Shown: positions 53,192-62,095 of the stretch, in pieces
How positions within the stretch are numbered: position 1 is the stretch's first letter
Layout: each line of letters begins with the position of its first letter
Assembly (NCBI RefSeq): GCF_019801175.1
Contig: NZ_JAHVJR010000001.1
Location: 2,108,001-2,172,000, forward strand
Reading direction: 5' to 3'
Source: Vannielia litorea
GTDB lineage: Bacteria; Pseudomonadota; Alphaproteobacteria; Rhodobacterales; Rhodobacteraceae
Length of the DNA stretch: 64,000 nucleotides
Program-made: the position numbers and the translations under genes
The notes under the pieces: model-generated
Databases searched by the model: none
Seen by the model: the letters and a program-made list of their open reading frames with translations, nothing else
What the model was told of the DNA's origin: nothing

Positions 53192-54733
53192 ATGGACGGA
53201 TCAGGCGAGCAGCAGCGGGGCTGGGGCCCTTTCGGACGCCCGATCTTCGACCACCCCGATGCCCAGGCGCTCTCCCGCGTGGGGGTGATCGACATCGGCT
53301 CCAACTCCGTCCGGATGGTGATCTTCGACGGCGCGGCGCGCAGCCCGGCGTATTTCTTCAATGAAAAGGTGATGTGCGGCCTCGGCGCCGGCATGGGCGA
53401 AACCGGGCGGCTCAACCCCGAGGGCCGTGTCCGGGCGCTTGCCGCGATCCGCCGCTTTCACGCTCTGGCCGAGGGCATGGGCATCCCGCCCCTCACCGCC
53501 ACCGCCACCGCCGCCGTACGCAATGCCGATGACGGGCCGGACTTTTGTGCCGACATCGAGGCCACCACAGGCCTCAAGGTCTATGTTGTCGACGGCGAGG
53601 AGGAAGCCCGTCTCTCCGCCCAGGGTGTGCTCGTCGGCTGGCCCGGCGCCACCGGCCTTTCCTGCGATATCGGCGGCTCCTCGATGGAGCTGGCCCTGCT
53701 CGAAGATGGCGGCGTGGGCGAGCGCGCTTCCACGTCTCTCGGTCCCCTGCGGCTCAAGACCATTCCCGGGGGCCGCAAGGCCCGCCGCGCCGAGATCGAC
53801 AAGGTGCTGGACCGGCTGGCCGACAAGCTGCCGCCCCACAAGCGGCTCTACCTCGTCGGCGGCTCATGGCGGGCCATCGCCAAGCTCGACATCCTGCGCC
53901 GGGGCTACCCGCTCCACGTGCTGCACGACTATCACGCCACCCCGGCCCAGCTGCGTAAAACGCTCGATTGGCTGCGCGGCCGCGATCTCGAGGAGGTCCG
54001 CGCTCAGGCCGGGCTTTCCTCCGCCCGGATCGCGCTGGTGCCGGTGGCGGGCGAGGTGCTCCGCCGCCTGATGAAGAAATTCGGCACCAAGGAGGTCTGG
54101 ATTTCGGCCTACGGCATCCGCGAGGGCATGCTCTACGAGCAGATGTCCGACCTGATCCGCGCCCGCGACCCGCTGATCGAGGCCGCCCGTTTCGACGAGG
54201 CGCAAAACGCCCGCGTGCCGGGCTTCGGGCGCACGCTCTACGATTTCGTCCTGCCGCTCTTCCGCAGCGTCCGGCCCGACAAGCAGCGCCTGATCAAGGC
54301 CGCTTGCCTGCTGCACGATGTGTCATGGCGCGCCCATCCCGACTATCGCGGCGAGGTCTGTTTCGATAACGCCACCCGCTCCAACCTCGGCGGGATCGAC
54401 CATCAGGGCCGCGTCTTCGTCGGCCTCGCCCTGCTGCACCGCTACCGCAACGCCGCCCCCGGCTCGCACCTCGAACCGATGGTCGAGCTGCTCTCCGACA
54501 AGGACAGGCAGATGGCAGTGGTGCTCGGCAAGGCTATGCGCTTCGGCGCGATGTTCTCCGGCAACATCCCCGAAGCCATGTGCCGGGTGGAATATCGCCC
54601 GAAGAAAAAGGAGCTCAAGCTGATCCTGCCCCGCGCCGCCGCCGTGCTCTACGGCGAGGTGGCCGAGGCACGGTTCAAATCGCTCGCCAGTGAGCTAGGT
54701 TGCGAGATCGAGGTGCGCCTTGCCGGGGATTGA
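53192..54733 (+). CDS. ppx: Exopolyphosphatase (Ppx/GppA family)
   Basis: 513 residues. ASKHA-type phosphatase with VGVIDIGSNSVRMVIFDG and LSCDIGGSSMELALLE (phosphate loops), followed by a C-terminal helical HD-like domain (LLHDVSWRAHPDYRGE). Removes terminal phosphates from polyphosphate or cleaves pppGpp. ATG 53192 follows GGAGAG. The 3' end overlaps the next gene by 14 bases. Confidence 0.94.
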   Translation: MDGSGEQQRGWGPFGRPIFDHPDAQALSRVGVIDIGSNSVRMVIFDGAARSPAYFFNEKVMCGLGAGMGETGRLNPEGRVRALAAIRRFHALAEGMGIPPLTATATAAVRNADDGPDFCADIEATTGLKVYVVDGEEEARLSAQGVLVGWPGATGLSCDIGGSSMELALLEDGGVGERASTSLGPLRLKTIPGGRKARRAEIDKVLDRLADKLPPHKRLYLVGGSWRAIAKLDILRRGYPLHVLHDYHATPAQLRKTLDWLRGRDLEEVRAQAGLSSARIALVPVAGEVLRRLMKKFGTKEVWISAYGIREGMLYEQMSDLIRARDPLIEAARFDEAQNARVPGFGRTLYDFVLPLFRSVRPDKQRLIKAACLLHDVSWRAHPDYRGEVCFDNATRSNLGGIDHQGRVFVGLALLHRYRNAAPGSHLEPMVELLSDKDRQMAVVLGKAMRFGAMFSGNIPEAMCRVEYRPKKKELKLILPRAAAVLYGEVAEARFKSLASELGCEIEVRLAGD

Positions 54734-55244
54734 GATCGTCTCGGAGCCGCTCGCGGTTCCCTACTTCGACGGCGTCGTGGTCGACCGCGATATCTATATC
54801 GACCACCATCAAGAGCCCTCCCCCGAGCAGGCCGCGCAGGCCCTCGCCGCCTTCGCCCGCCTCACCCCGGCCGACCGTCTGGCCGACAGCCTGCACGTCT
54901 ACAACTACTACCGCGATTTTCATCAGGACGTGGGCGGCGAGGAGTGGCTCGACGAGGAGATGGGCGTGCCCGCCACGCCCGAGGAAATCTGGCAGCACGT
55001 CACCCCCGGCACCGTCCATCTGGTGATCGACCCGCGCCACCCCGACCACGTCTATGTGGTCATGTCAGCCAATTGCGTCTGGGAGGAAGAGCACGGCCTG
55101 ATGATGATCTGGGAGGATGGCGCTCGGCTGACCAAGGTCGGCGGCTACGACGGCCACGTCACCAACGAAACCGCCTACGACCGACCCGAGTACAAGGGCA
55201 TCGTCTACAAGGCCAACGATCCGGCCCTCACGACACGCCTGTAG
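54720..55244 (+). CDS. DUF6985-type protein of unknown function
   Basis: 174 residues, probably starting at TTG 54720 (MPGIEIVSEPLAVPYFDG) with GAGG upstream, inside the end of ppx. The sequence is rich in acidic and aromatic residues (SLHVYNYYRDFHQDVGGEEW; VHLVIDPRHPDHVYVVMSAN). I associate it with DUF6985, related to immunity-like or SMI1-type small proteins, but without certainty. Coupled translation with ppx is likely. A hairpin repeat follows the stop. Confidence 0.75.
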   Translation: MPGIEIVSEPLAVPYFDGVVVDRDIYIDHHQEPSPEQAAQALAAFARLTPADRLADSLHVYNYYRDFHQDVGGEEWLDEEMGVPATPEEIWQHVTPGTVHLVIDPRHPDHVYVVMSANCVWEEEHGLMMIWEDGARLTKVGGYDGHVTNETAYDRPEYKGIVYKANDPALTTRL

Positions 55245-55263
55245 GGTGGGCAATCTACCCACC
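55245..55263. repeat. GTGGGCAAT-type hairpin repeat
   Basis: GGTGGG (55245-55250) pairs with CCCACC (55258-55263) directly after the TAG of the preceding gene; third clear copy of the family at 16711 and 25929. May serve as a terminator for both convergent genes. Confidence 0.6.
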
Positions 55264-55271
55264 AGCACGAC

Positions 55272-55670
55272 TCAAAGTTCGATCTCGCCCTCCGGGTCGA
55301 ACTCCGGCACCAAAGGCTCGGGTGCCCGCTCCATCTCTTTCGGGGTCTTCCTGCGGATGATGATGTCGCCGTTCTCAAGCCGCTCCGGCGGATGGTAATC
55401 GTCGAACTCGCCGATCATCTCCGCCAGCGCCGCCATCTGCGGCCCCAGCGTTTCGGCCAGATCGCGCAGTGCAGGCTCCATATCCCGCGCCATATCCTTC
55501 AGCGCAGGCTCCATCTCTTCGGCCAGTCCGCGGAAGAAGAGCATCATCCCCTCTTCCACAAGGTTCATGCCCTCGCCCATGTCGCCACGGGCTTCGGGGT
55601 CGGCCTCCTGCGCAAGCGCCGGGCCCAGGGTGAGAGAGGCCGCAAGGGCCATGGCAGCAAGGTGTTTCAT
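55272..55670 (-). CDS. Exported Met/Glu-rich protein of unknown function
   Basis: 132 residues. Signal peptide (MKHLAAMALAASLTLGPALA), then a helical Met- and Glu-rich stretch with a repeated heptad-like unit (EEMEPALKDMARDMEPALRD), and a C-terminal segment (PPERLENGDIIIRRKTPKE). Periplasmic; no function assigned. Met-rich regions sometimes bind copper, but no His/Cys pattern supports that here. Confidence 0.75.
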   Translation of the reverse strand: MKHLAAMALAASLTLGPALAQEADPEARGDMGEGMNLVEEGMMLFFRGLAEEMEPALKDMARDMEPALRDLAETLGPQMAALAEMIGEFDDYHPPERLENGDIIIRRKTPKEMERAPEPLVPEFDPEGEIEL

Positions 55671-55701
55671 GGCCCCAACATAAGCGCTCGCGCGCCGCGT
55701 T

Positions 55702-56745
55702 TCAAAGGTTCGGGTCGAGATCGACGCTGACAGGGAAGTGATCGGAGGCCGTCAGCAGCGCCTCCCGCAACTCCGGCAGGGCATAAATCTGCGAGTCGTC
55801 AAAGGGATGCCAGATCCGCCAGTCCTGCGCATGGGCCGCCAGCCCGGGCGAGAGCATGAGGTAGTCGAGCAGCGCGCTGAGGTAGCGCTTCTCCTCGCGC
55901 AGATAAAACCGCGCCGTGGTGTCCTTCGCCTGCATCAACCCGCCCGCCAACGCCTGCCGCGCATGAGGGTCCACCAGCCGCATCGTCTCGGGTTGATCTG
56001 CCCCCAGCACGATCTCCATGCCCGAGCGACCAAAGAGCGCCTCGTACTCATCCAAGCCGGGGCCATCGTTGAAATCGCCCGCCACCACCAGTGCCTCGCC
56101 CGCCGCCAAGTGCTGCTCCACCCTCCGGCGCAGCCAGATCGACTGCGCCAACTGTTTGCGCCGGTTGGCGATGGAAATGCGGGTCGCATCCGCCGCCGAG
56201 CGCGCGCCATGCGGGGCCTTGCTCTTGATATGCACGCCGATGAGCCGCACCACCTCGTCAAACCCCGCAAGCCGCAACTCCGCCTCCAGCGGCGGCTTGG
56301 AGAAGCGCACAAGGTCTTCCCGGGCGTCGATATCGAGGTCGATCCGGAACACCCCGTCAAACCGCGGCGCCTCCTCGCTGCCCTTCTTGCCCGTGGCCTC
56401 CCCCACCGGCACATGCCGCGCCTCAACCCTGTCGGGGTCATAAAGCAGCGCCAACTCCTGCTGGGTGTCGTTCGGAAAGCCGATCAGCGCCTTGCGCGCC
56501 CGCAGCCCGAAGAGCGCTGCAAAGCCTTCCAGCGCGGTTTCGGTGCGGCGCGGTGCCTTCCAGTCCGGCGCCTCCACGATCAGCACCGCATCGGCGTCCA
56601 GCGCCGTGAAGACGATGCCCAGTGCCTCCAGCTGCGCCGCCCGCGTCACGTTCCACCTGGCGGACCATTCATTGTCCGCCAGCGGCGCGCCCACCTCGTC
56701 GAAAAGGGCGTTGAACCACTCCACATTGTAGGTGGCCAGCCTCAC
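55702..56745 (-). CDS. Endonuclease/exonuclease/phosphatase-fold protein
   Basis: 347 residues, cytosolic. EEP-superfamily landmarks: LATYNVEWFN (Asn and Asp/Glu metal region), VLIVEAPDW, VAGDFNDGPG and the C-terminal TASDHFPV catalytic His. Substrate could be DNA, lipid or phosphodiester; unknown. The start is GTG 56745, overlapping the stop of the TerB-DnaJ gene as GTGA, which fixes it. Confidence 0.85.
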   Translation of the reverse strand: MRLATYNVEWFNALFDEVGAPLADNEWSARWNVTRAAQLEALGIVFTALDADAVLIVEAPDWKAPRRTETALEGFAALFGLRARKALIGFPNDTQQELALLYDPDRVEARHVPVGEATGKKGSEEAPRFDGVFRIDLDIDAREDLVRFSKPPLEAELRLAGFDEVVRLIGVHIKSKAPHGARSAADATRISIANRRKQLAQSIWLRRRVEQHLAAGEALVVAGDFNDGPGLDEYEALFGRSGMEIVLGADQPETMRLVDPHARQALAGGLMQAKDTTARFYLREEKRYLSALLDYLMLSPGLAAHAQDWRIWHPFDDSQIYALPELREALLTASDHFPVSVDLDPNL

Positions 56746-57416
56746 GACCCGTTGATCTCCTCCCAGGCCCGGTTCACCGCGATCAGCCTCTTCTCGGCCA
56801 TCCGCACTGCCTCTTCCGGCACGCCGCGCGCCATCATCACATCCGGGTGGCTCTCGCGCACCTGCCGCTTCCATGCCGCCCGCACCTCTTCCAGCGGCGC
56901 ATCGGGCGCAACGCCGAGTACCGCGTATGGGTCCGGCTCGGCATCGGGCACAAAGCGGGCGCGCAGCGAGCGAAACTCCCGGTCATCGACCCGGAAGATT
57001 GCCGCCACCCGAGCCAGAAAGTCATCTTCCTTCGGGTGATACTCCCCATCCGCCATCGCGATATGGAACAGCCCCTCCAGCAGGTCCGTCAGCGCGCCGT
57101 GGCCCTCGTCGAACATCCGAGCAATCCGCGCGGCATAGTCCTCGAAGCCCGCCACATCCTGCCGCGCGAGGTTGAACACCCGCGCCGCATTGGCCTCCTC
57201 GGCGGGCGGAATGGTAAAGACCTCACGAAACGCCGTGACCTCGTCGCGCGTCACCTGCCCGTCCGCCTTGGCCATCTTGGCCCCCAGCGCGATGACCGCG
57301 ATGGTAAAGCCCACCGTCCGTTCCGGCGCCGTGCGCAGCTTGTCGAACACCGCCGAAAGCCCCTCGCCAGCAGCGAGAGCCGAAAGCGCGTCCCCTATGC
57401 GTGACCAGATCGACAT
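56742..57416 (-). CDS. TerB-like plus DnaJ domain protein (DjlA-like)
   Basis: 224 residues. The first 150 residues are a TerB-type helical domain (GAKMAKADGQVTRDEVTAFREVF; HIAMADGEYHPKEDDFL), both halves with the acidic D/E motif. A C-terminal J-domain (162-224) holds HPD at 190-192, needed to stimulate DnaK. Probably a cytosolic Hsp70 co-chaperone; the membrane anchor of DjlA is absent. GTGA overlap with the downstream nuclease-fold gene. Confidence 0.9.
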   Translation of the reverse strand: MSIWSRIGDALSALAAGEGLSAVFDKLRTAPERTVGFTIAVIALGAKMAKADGQVTRDEVTAFREVFTIPPAEEANAARVFNLARQDVAGFEDYAARIARMFDEGHGALTDLLEGLFHIAMADGEYHPKEDDFLARVAAIFRVDDREFRSLRARFVPDAEPDPYAVLGVAPDAPLEEVRAAWKRQVRESHPDVMMARGVPEEAVRMAEKRLIAVNRAWEEINGS

Positions 57417-57447
57417 GGGGGCACCTTACCTGCGCAAGGCGCTGGGG

Positions 57448-57927
57448 TCACAAGAATTTCTGCATCAGCACAAGGTCATGCCACCGGTCGAACTTGCGGC
57501 CCACCTCGGGCAGCCGCGCCACCTCGGCAAAGCCCAATGCGGCATGAAATTTCACGCCAGCCGCGTTCTCCCCGCTGACCCCGGCAAAGAGCGAATGTAC
57601 GCTGGCCTCCCGCGCATGAGCACAGAGCGTCGCCATCAGCGCACGCCCCACGCCCTGCCCCGCCGCCTCGGGGCGCACCACGATCGAATGCTCCTTGGTG
57701 TGGGCGTAGCCCACCCCGTTCCGGAACGGCCCGTAGCTGACATAGCCCAGCACCCGCCCCTCCACTTCGGCGACCCAAAACGGCTGCCCGGCCTCGATCG
57801 CCCCCGAGATCTCTTCGGGCGTCTTCTCGATGCTGTTGAAGGTCACGATGGTGTCGCGGATCACCCAGTTGATCAGCCCGCAGATCGCCTCTGCATCGTT
57901 GGCCTGAGCCCGCCTTACCTCAGCCAC
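57448..57927 (-). CDS. GNAT N-acetyltransferase, phosphinothricin-type
   Basis: 159 residues. The acetyl-CoA loop is VVRPEAAGQGVGRALM (Q/RxxGxG/A). The opening (ANDAEAICGLINWVIRDTIVTFN) and the end (GRKFDRWHDLVLMQKFL) are typical of the Pat/Bar/MddA subgroup, which acetylates phosphinothricin or methionine derivatives. GTG 57927 start, overlapping the VOC gene end by 13 bases, so cotranscribed. Confidence 0.88.
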   Translation of the reverse strand: MAEVRRAQANDAEAICGLINWVIRDTIVTFNSIEKTPEEISGAIEAGQPFWVAEVEGRVLGYVSYGPFRNGVGYAHTKEHSIVVRPEAAGQGVGRALMATLCAHAREASVHSLFAGVSGENAAGVKFHAALGFAEVARLPEVGRKFDRWHDLVLMQKFL

Positions 57928-58514
57928 TTCGGCCCGTCCGGCGTGTCGAACCGCGCCGCCATCCGCGTCGGCCCCCGGATGAACCGCAGGCGCGGGTCGT
58001 CCAGCCCAAGATCCTTCAGCCCGCGCGCCTCCTCATGGCCCACCAGAAGCTCCGCCAGCCGCACGCCCTCATCAGGCAGCCGCGGTGCTGGGTGCGGCCC
58101 CTGCCACTCGATCAGCGCCGGATGCATGTTGTTCATCGGCAAGATGCCCGTCTCCGGCACCGCCATCGCCCAGCGATACTCCCCCCGCTGCAGGGCCATC
58201 GGCACCCCAACACCGGGGCGCTCGGCCACCTTGGCCGCAAGGTCATCCACCCGGCAGACCCAGCGCGCAATCCGCGGCTGGCCCTGAAAGCGATCGAGGT
58301 CAAACCACCGTGGCCGCCCCGGATCGGCGCCCTCCGGGTCCACAGCGATCACCTCCAGATATTCCTCGCCCCCCAGCGCCAGCAGCGCATTGTGGGTGCC
58401 AAAGGCCTCGTGCTTGCCCCCCGCCGCCAAAGGCACACCGAGCGCCTCCTCGACATAGGCCACCCCGTCCTCGAGCCGCGTGCAAAGCACGGCGATATGG
58501 TCAAATTCAATCAT
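57915..58514 (-). CDS. VOC-family glyoxalase-like protein
   Basis: 199 residues beginning MIEFDHIAVLCTRLEDGVAY with GTHNALLALGGEEYLEVIAVDPEG, typical of the glyoxalase-like domain (PF13468 type): paired beta-alpha-beta-beta-beta units with metal-binding His and Glu. Substrate unknown. ATG 58514 is chosen by family start. A dispersed repeat lies about 47 bases upstream. Confidence 0.83.
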   Translation of the reverse strand: MIEFDHIAVLCTRLEDGVAYVEEALGVPLAAGGKHEAFGTHNALLALGGEEYLEVIAVDPEGADPGRPRWFDLDRFQGQPRIARWVCRVDDLAAKVAERPGVGVPMALQRGEYRWAMAVPETGILPMNNMHPALIEWQGPHPAPRLPDEGVRLAELLVGHEEARGLKDLGLDDPRLRFIRGPTRMAARFDTPDGPKWLR

Positions 58515-58560
58515 GCCCGCAACAAACGCACGAGCCGCGCCAAAGCACAACCCGCTGAAT

Positions 58561-58580
58561 TTTCTTGCTGAAAATACTCC
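58561..58580 (-). repeat. Dispersed CAAGA/GTATTTT element, copy 3
   Basis: Minus strand GGAGTATTTTCAGCAAGAAA, nearly identical to 8068-8086, here upstream of the VOC gene. Confidence 0.6.
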
Positions 58581-58637
58581 ACCACAACACTGCAGCTCGC
58601 GCTACAACGTTTCAGGTGTGCGACGCCCCCGGCCCGG

Positions 58638-60764
58638 TCAGCCCCGCGCCTCGCGGATGAGTTTCAGCACATCCTGCGCCGCGCTCGGAATATTCGTGCC
58701 CGGCCCGAAAATCGCCTTCACCCCGGACTTGTACAGAAAATCATAGTCCTGCTGCGGGATCACCCCGCCGCAGATCACGATGATATCCTCCGCCCCGGCC
58801 TCTTTCAGCGCCGCCACCAGCTTGGGCGCCAGCGTCTTGTGGCCCGCCGCCTGGCTCGAAATCCCCACCACGTGCACGTCGTTGTCCACCGCATCCTGCG
58901 CGGCTTCCTCGGGCGTCTGAAACAGCGGCCCCACATCCACGTCAAAGCCGATATCGGCAAAGGCGGTGGCAATTACCTTGGCGCCCCGGTCGTGTCCGTC
59001 CTGGCCCATCTTCACCACCAGCATCCGCGGGCGGCGGCCCTCTTCCTCGGCGAAATCCTCCACCGATTTCTGGATCGCCGCAAAGCCCTCGTCGCCGTCA
59101 TAGGCCGCGCCGTAAACGCCCGCCAAAGTCTTTACCTCGGCCCGATGACGGCCAAACACCTTCTCCATCGCCATGCTGATCTCTCCAACGCTCGCCCGGG
59201 CGCGGGCGGCCTCCACCGCCGCCTCCAGCAGATTGCCGCCCTCCTTCGCCCGCCGCTCCAACTCGCCCAGCGCGGCATCGCAGGCCGCCGCATCGCGGCT
59301 CCCGCGCATCTGCTCCAGCCGTGCCACCTGGTTCTCGCGGACCTTCACATTGTCCACGTCCAGAATGTCGATCGGGTCTTCCTTGTCTTTCCGGTACTTG
59401 TTGACCCCAACAATCACCTCCTCGCCCCGGTCGATCATCGCCTGCCGCCGGGCCGCGCTTTCCTCGATCCGCAGCTTGGGCATGCCGCTCGCCACCGCCT
59501 TGGTCATGCCGCCCATCTCCTCGACCTCCTCGATCAAGGCCCAGGCCTTCTCGATCAGCTCGTCCGTCAGGCTCTCCACGTAGTAGGAGCCCGCCAACGG
59601 GTCGACGACGCGGGTCACCTGCGTTTCTTCCTGCAAGATCAGCTGCGTATTCCGCGCGATCCGGGCCGAGAACTCGGTGGGCAGGGCAATCGCCTCGTCC
59701 AGCGCATTGGTATGGAGCGACTGCGTGCCCCCCAGCACCGCGCTCATCGCCTCATAGGCCGTGCGGATCACGTTGTTGTAAGGGTCTTGCTCCTGCAACG
59801 ACACACCACTCGTCTGGCAATGGGTCCGCAGCATCTTGCTGCGCTCACTCTTCGCGCCAAACTCCGTCATGATCCGATGCCACAGGGTCCGCGCCGCCCG
59901 CAACTTGGCGATCTCCATGAAAAAGTTCATCCCGATGGCGAAGAAGAAGCTCAACCGCCCGGCAAACTTGTCCACGTCCATGCCCGCTTCAATCGCAGCC
60001 CGCACGTATTCACGCCCGTCCGCCAGCGTATAGGCCAGCTCCTGCACAAGGTTCGCCCCCGCCTCCTGCATGTGGTAGCCCGAAATCGAGATCGAGTTGA
60101 ACTTAGGCATCTCGTTCGAGGTGTACTCGATGATGTCCGAGATGATCCGCATCGAAGGCTCGGGCGGATACACATAGGTGTTCCGCACCATGAACTCCTT
60201 CAGAATGTCGTTCTGAATGGTCCCCGAAAGCAGCGCCCGGTCGTGCCCCTGCTCCTCGCCGGTCACGATGAAATTGGCGAGGATCGGAATCACCGCCCCG
60301 TTCATCGTCATCGACACCGACACTTCATCCAGCGGAATCCCGTCGAATAGGATCTTCATGTCCTCCACCGAGTCGATCGCCACGCCCGCCTTGCCCACGT
60401 CGCCTTCCACGCGCGGGTGGTCGCTGTCATACCCCCGGTGCGTCGCCAGATCGAAAGCCACCGAAACGCCCTGCTGCCCGGCCGCTAGTGCCTTGCGATA
60501 AAAGGCGTTCGACTCCTCGGCAGTCGAAAACCCGGCATACTGCCGGATCGTCCAGGGTCGGCCCGCATACATCGTCGCCTTCGGCCCGCGGGTGAACGGC
60601 GCCTGCCCCGGGATGCTCCCCATATGGCCCAGCCCCTCTACATCCTCGCCGGTGTAGAGCGGTTTCACCCGGATGCCCTCCAGCGTCTCCCAATCAAGGC
60701 TGTCCAGCGGCTTGCCCCGCAGTTCCTTCTCGGCAATCGCCTTCCACTCGTCGGTCTTGCTCAT
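58638..60764 (-). CDS. scpA: Methylmalonyl-CoA mutase
   Basis: 708 residues. The N-terminal TIM-barrel catalytic part (YAGFSTAEESNAFYRKAL, VAFDLATHRGYDSDHPRVEG) binds methylmalonyl-CoA; the C-terminal cobalamin domain carries DGHDRG (DxHxxG, the His that ligates cobalt) and GISSQAAGHKTL. Single-chain homodimer type. It converts methylmalonyl-CoA to succinyl-CoA, the last step after propionyl-CoA carboxylase, whose alpha subunit gene lies 1.7 kb away. Needs B12, hence cobalt. Confidence 0.97.
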   Translation of the reverse strand: MSKTDEWKAIAEKELRGKPLDSLDWETLEGIRVKPLYTGEDVEGLGHMGSIPGQAPFTRGPKATMYAGRPWTIRQYAGFSTAEESNAFYRKALAAGQQGVSVAFDLATHRGYDSDHPRVEGDVGKAGVAIDSVEDMKILFDGIPLDEVSVSMTMNGAVIPILANFIVTGEEQGHDRALLSGTIQNDILKEFMVRNTYVYPPEPSMRIISDIIEYTSNEMPKFNSISISGYHMQEAGANLVQELAYTLADGREYVRAAIEAGMDVDKFAGRLSFFFAIGMNFFMEIAKLRAARTLWHRIMTEFGAKSERSKMLRTHCQTSGVSLQEQDPYNNVIRTAYEAMSAVLGGTQSLHTNALDEAIALPTEFSARIARNTQLILQEETQVTRVVDPLAGSYYVESLTDELIEKAWALIEEVEEMGGMTKAVASGMPKLRIEESAARRQAMIDRGEEVIVGVNKYRKDKEDPIDILDVDNVKVRENQVARLEQMRGSRDAAACDAALGELERRAKEGGNLLEAAVEAARARASVGEISMAMEKVFGRHRAEVKTLAGVYGAAYDGDEGFAAIQKSVEDFAEEEGRRPRMLVVKMGQDGHDRGAKVIATAFADIGFDVDVGPLFQTPEEAAQDAVDNDVHVVGISSQAAGHKTLAPKLVAALKEAGAEDIIVICGGVIPQQDYDFLYKSGVKAIFGPGTNIPSAAQDVLKLIREARG

Positions 60765-60864
60765 CGGAGCCTCCTTCTCAGGTCCGGTTCAATTTTGGCC
60801 GGGGCGCACCGCCCCTTCGCTTTCGGCGCTGCCGCGCCTATATCCTTGGCAACAGGAGGAATTC

Positions 60865-61359
60865 ATGCGGCTCACCCCCCTCGCCCTCGCGGCGCTCATC
60901 GCCTCGCCCCTCTGGGCACAGGAAACGGGCACCACCGTCATTTCCGAAGGCGCCGCCGAAGAGGCTGCCGAGGCCGTCGCCGCCGAAGTGGCGGGCGATG
61001 CCGACACGCTGCAAATCCTCGCCGCCTCCGAAGTCACGCTGGATGATCTGCTTTGGCTACGCCGCCCCATCGTGGTCTTCGCCGATACCCCGGCCGACCC
61101 GCGCTTTACCGAGCAGCTCGAGCTGCTCACCGCCCGCCCCGGCCCGCTGATGGAGCGTGACGCCATCATCATCACCGATACCGACCCCGCCGCGCTCTCG
61201 CCCGTGCGCACCAAGCTCCGGCCCCGTGGCTTCCAGCTGGTGCTGATCGGCAAGGACGGCGAGGTGAAGCTGCGCAAACCCTTCCCGTGGGATGTGCGCG
61301 AAATCACCCGCAGCATCGACAAATGGCCGCTCCGGCGCGACGAGCTGCGGCGAAAATGA
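60865..61359 (+). CDS. DUF4174 family exported protein
   Basis: 164 residues with a signal peptide (MRLTPLALAALIASPLWA). After an Ala/Glu-rich linker comes a thioredoxin-like DUF4174 domain (LLWLRRPIVVFADTPADPRF; LRPRGFQLVLIGKDGEVKL). The family has no fixed function. AGGAGGA precedes the ATG. It diverges from scpA by 100 bases. Confidence 0.87.
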   Translation: MRLTPLALAALIASPLWAQETGTTVISEGAAEEAAEAVAAEVAGDADTLQILAASEVTLDDLLWLRRPIVVFADTPADPRFTEQLELLTARPGPLMERDAIIITDTDPAALSPVRTKLRPRGFQLVLIGKDGEVKLRKPFPWDVREITRSIDKWPLRRDELRRK

Positions 61360-61383
61360 GCAGGCAGGCCGCGCGGCGAACGC

Positions 61384-61412
61384 TTGAGAAACGCGCCATA
61401 AGGCCCTATATG
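61384..61412 (+). promoter_or_regulatory. Sigma-70-type promoter
   Basis: TTGAGA (61384-61389), exactly 17 bases, TATATG (61407-61412), directed toward the 24-codon ORF at 61456. Confidence 0.65.
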
Positions 61413-61422
61413 TAAGGCAGAA

Positions 61423-61440
61423 GCCTGAAATGCTTCAGGC
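61423..61440 (+). other. Leader hairpin
   Basis: A perfect 7-bp stem GCCTGAA/TTCAGGC with loop ATGC, between the promoter and the ribosome site of the 24-codon ORF. Confidence 0.6.
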
Positions 61441-61455
61441 ACCAGAGGAGCGGAT

Positions 61456-61530
61456 ATGAGCAAACGCAGCGACATTCCCTTCACTCCGATCCCGGTAACC
61501 GGGCGGACGGGTCCTCAGCCGGGGTATTGA
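61456..61530 (+). CDS. Possible 24-residue peptide ORF or gene remnant
   Basis: ATG 61456 with AGAGGAG upstream opens a 24-codon frame (MSKRSDIPFTPIPVTGRTGP then QPGY). It has a promoter, a leader hairpin and a good ribosome site, yet overlaps the 3' end of the convergent membrane-protein gene by 50 bases. It may be a true small protein, a leader peptide, or the 5' end of a gene lost by rearrangement. No family recognised. Confidence 0.45.
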   Translation: MSKRSDIPFTPIPVTGRTGPQPGY

Positions 61531-62095
61531 ACTCCAGCTTCACCCGCTCGGCGGCCTCCCGGCCGCCCTTTCCGAAGGCATCGATCACCGCATTGGCATA
61601 GCTGCCAAAGCTGAGCGCCTGCTTCTTCATCTCGATATAATCCGAATACATCGCCACCCGGCGCTGCTGTGACATACCTTTGAAGGCCGCGCCCCGCATG
61701 TCGTCCACCAAGGCGGCGAGCGATTTGAGCTGGCTGTAATAGGCCACGATCGGGTCAATGGTCTGGCGCGGCAGCACGTGGATGTCGGGCAGCAGCGTGT
61801 CAAACACCGTATCGTTGTGCTCGCGCGGGATCAGCGGCACAAACTCCTCGTCCTCCCGCATACGCTCCAGCATCCCCTCGGCGTAGCTCTCGATCCGCTC
61901 TTCGTCCCAGAGGTTGGCGAGATTGTTGCCGATCTCGGCATAAAGCGCACGGTGCATGTCGCGCAGCTTTTCCTGCCGCAGCGCCGCCGCCTCCCGGCGG
62001 TTCAGCACCCCGTTGACGAACCAGCCCGCGCCAAGGAAGAGGCCGGCGATGACCGCCTGCCAGATCCGCGCATCGAGGTTCGCCAGCCAGTCCAT
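61481..62095 (-). CDS. Membrane-anchored protein of unknown function, coupled to pccA
   Basis: 204 residues with one N-terminal membrane helix (IWQAVIAGLFLGAGWFVNGVL) and a cytosolic helical domain rich in charged residues (LRDMHRALYAEIGNNLANLWDE; QSQLKSLA-like helices). Start ATG 62095 overlaps the upstream stop (TGATG). No family recognised. It belongs to a pccA-led leftward transcript. Confidence 0.72.
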   Translation of the reverse strand: MDWLANLDARIWQAVIAGLFLGAGWFVNGVLNRREAAALRQEKLRDMHRALYAEIGNNLANLWDEERIESYAEGMLERMREDEEFVPLIPREHNDTVFDTLLPDIHVLPRQTIDPIVAYYSQLKSLAALVDDMRGAAFKGMSQQRRVAMYSDYIEMKKQALSFGSYANAVIDAFGKGGREAAERVKLEFNTPAEDPSARLPGSE

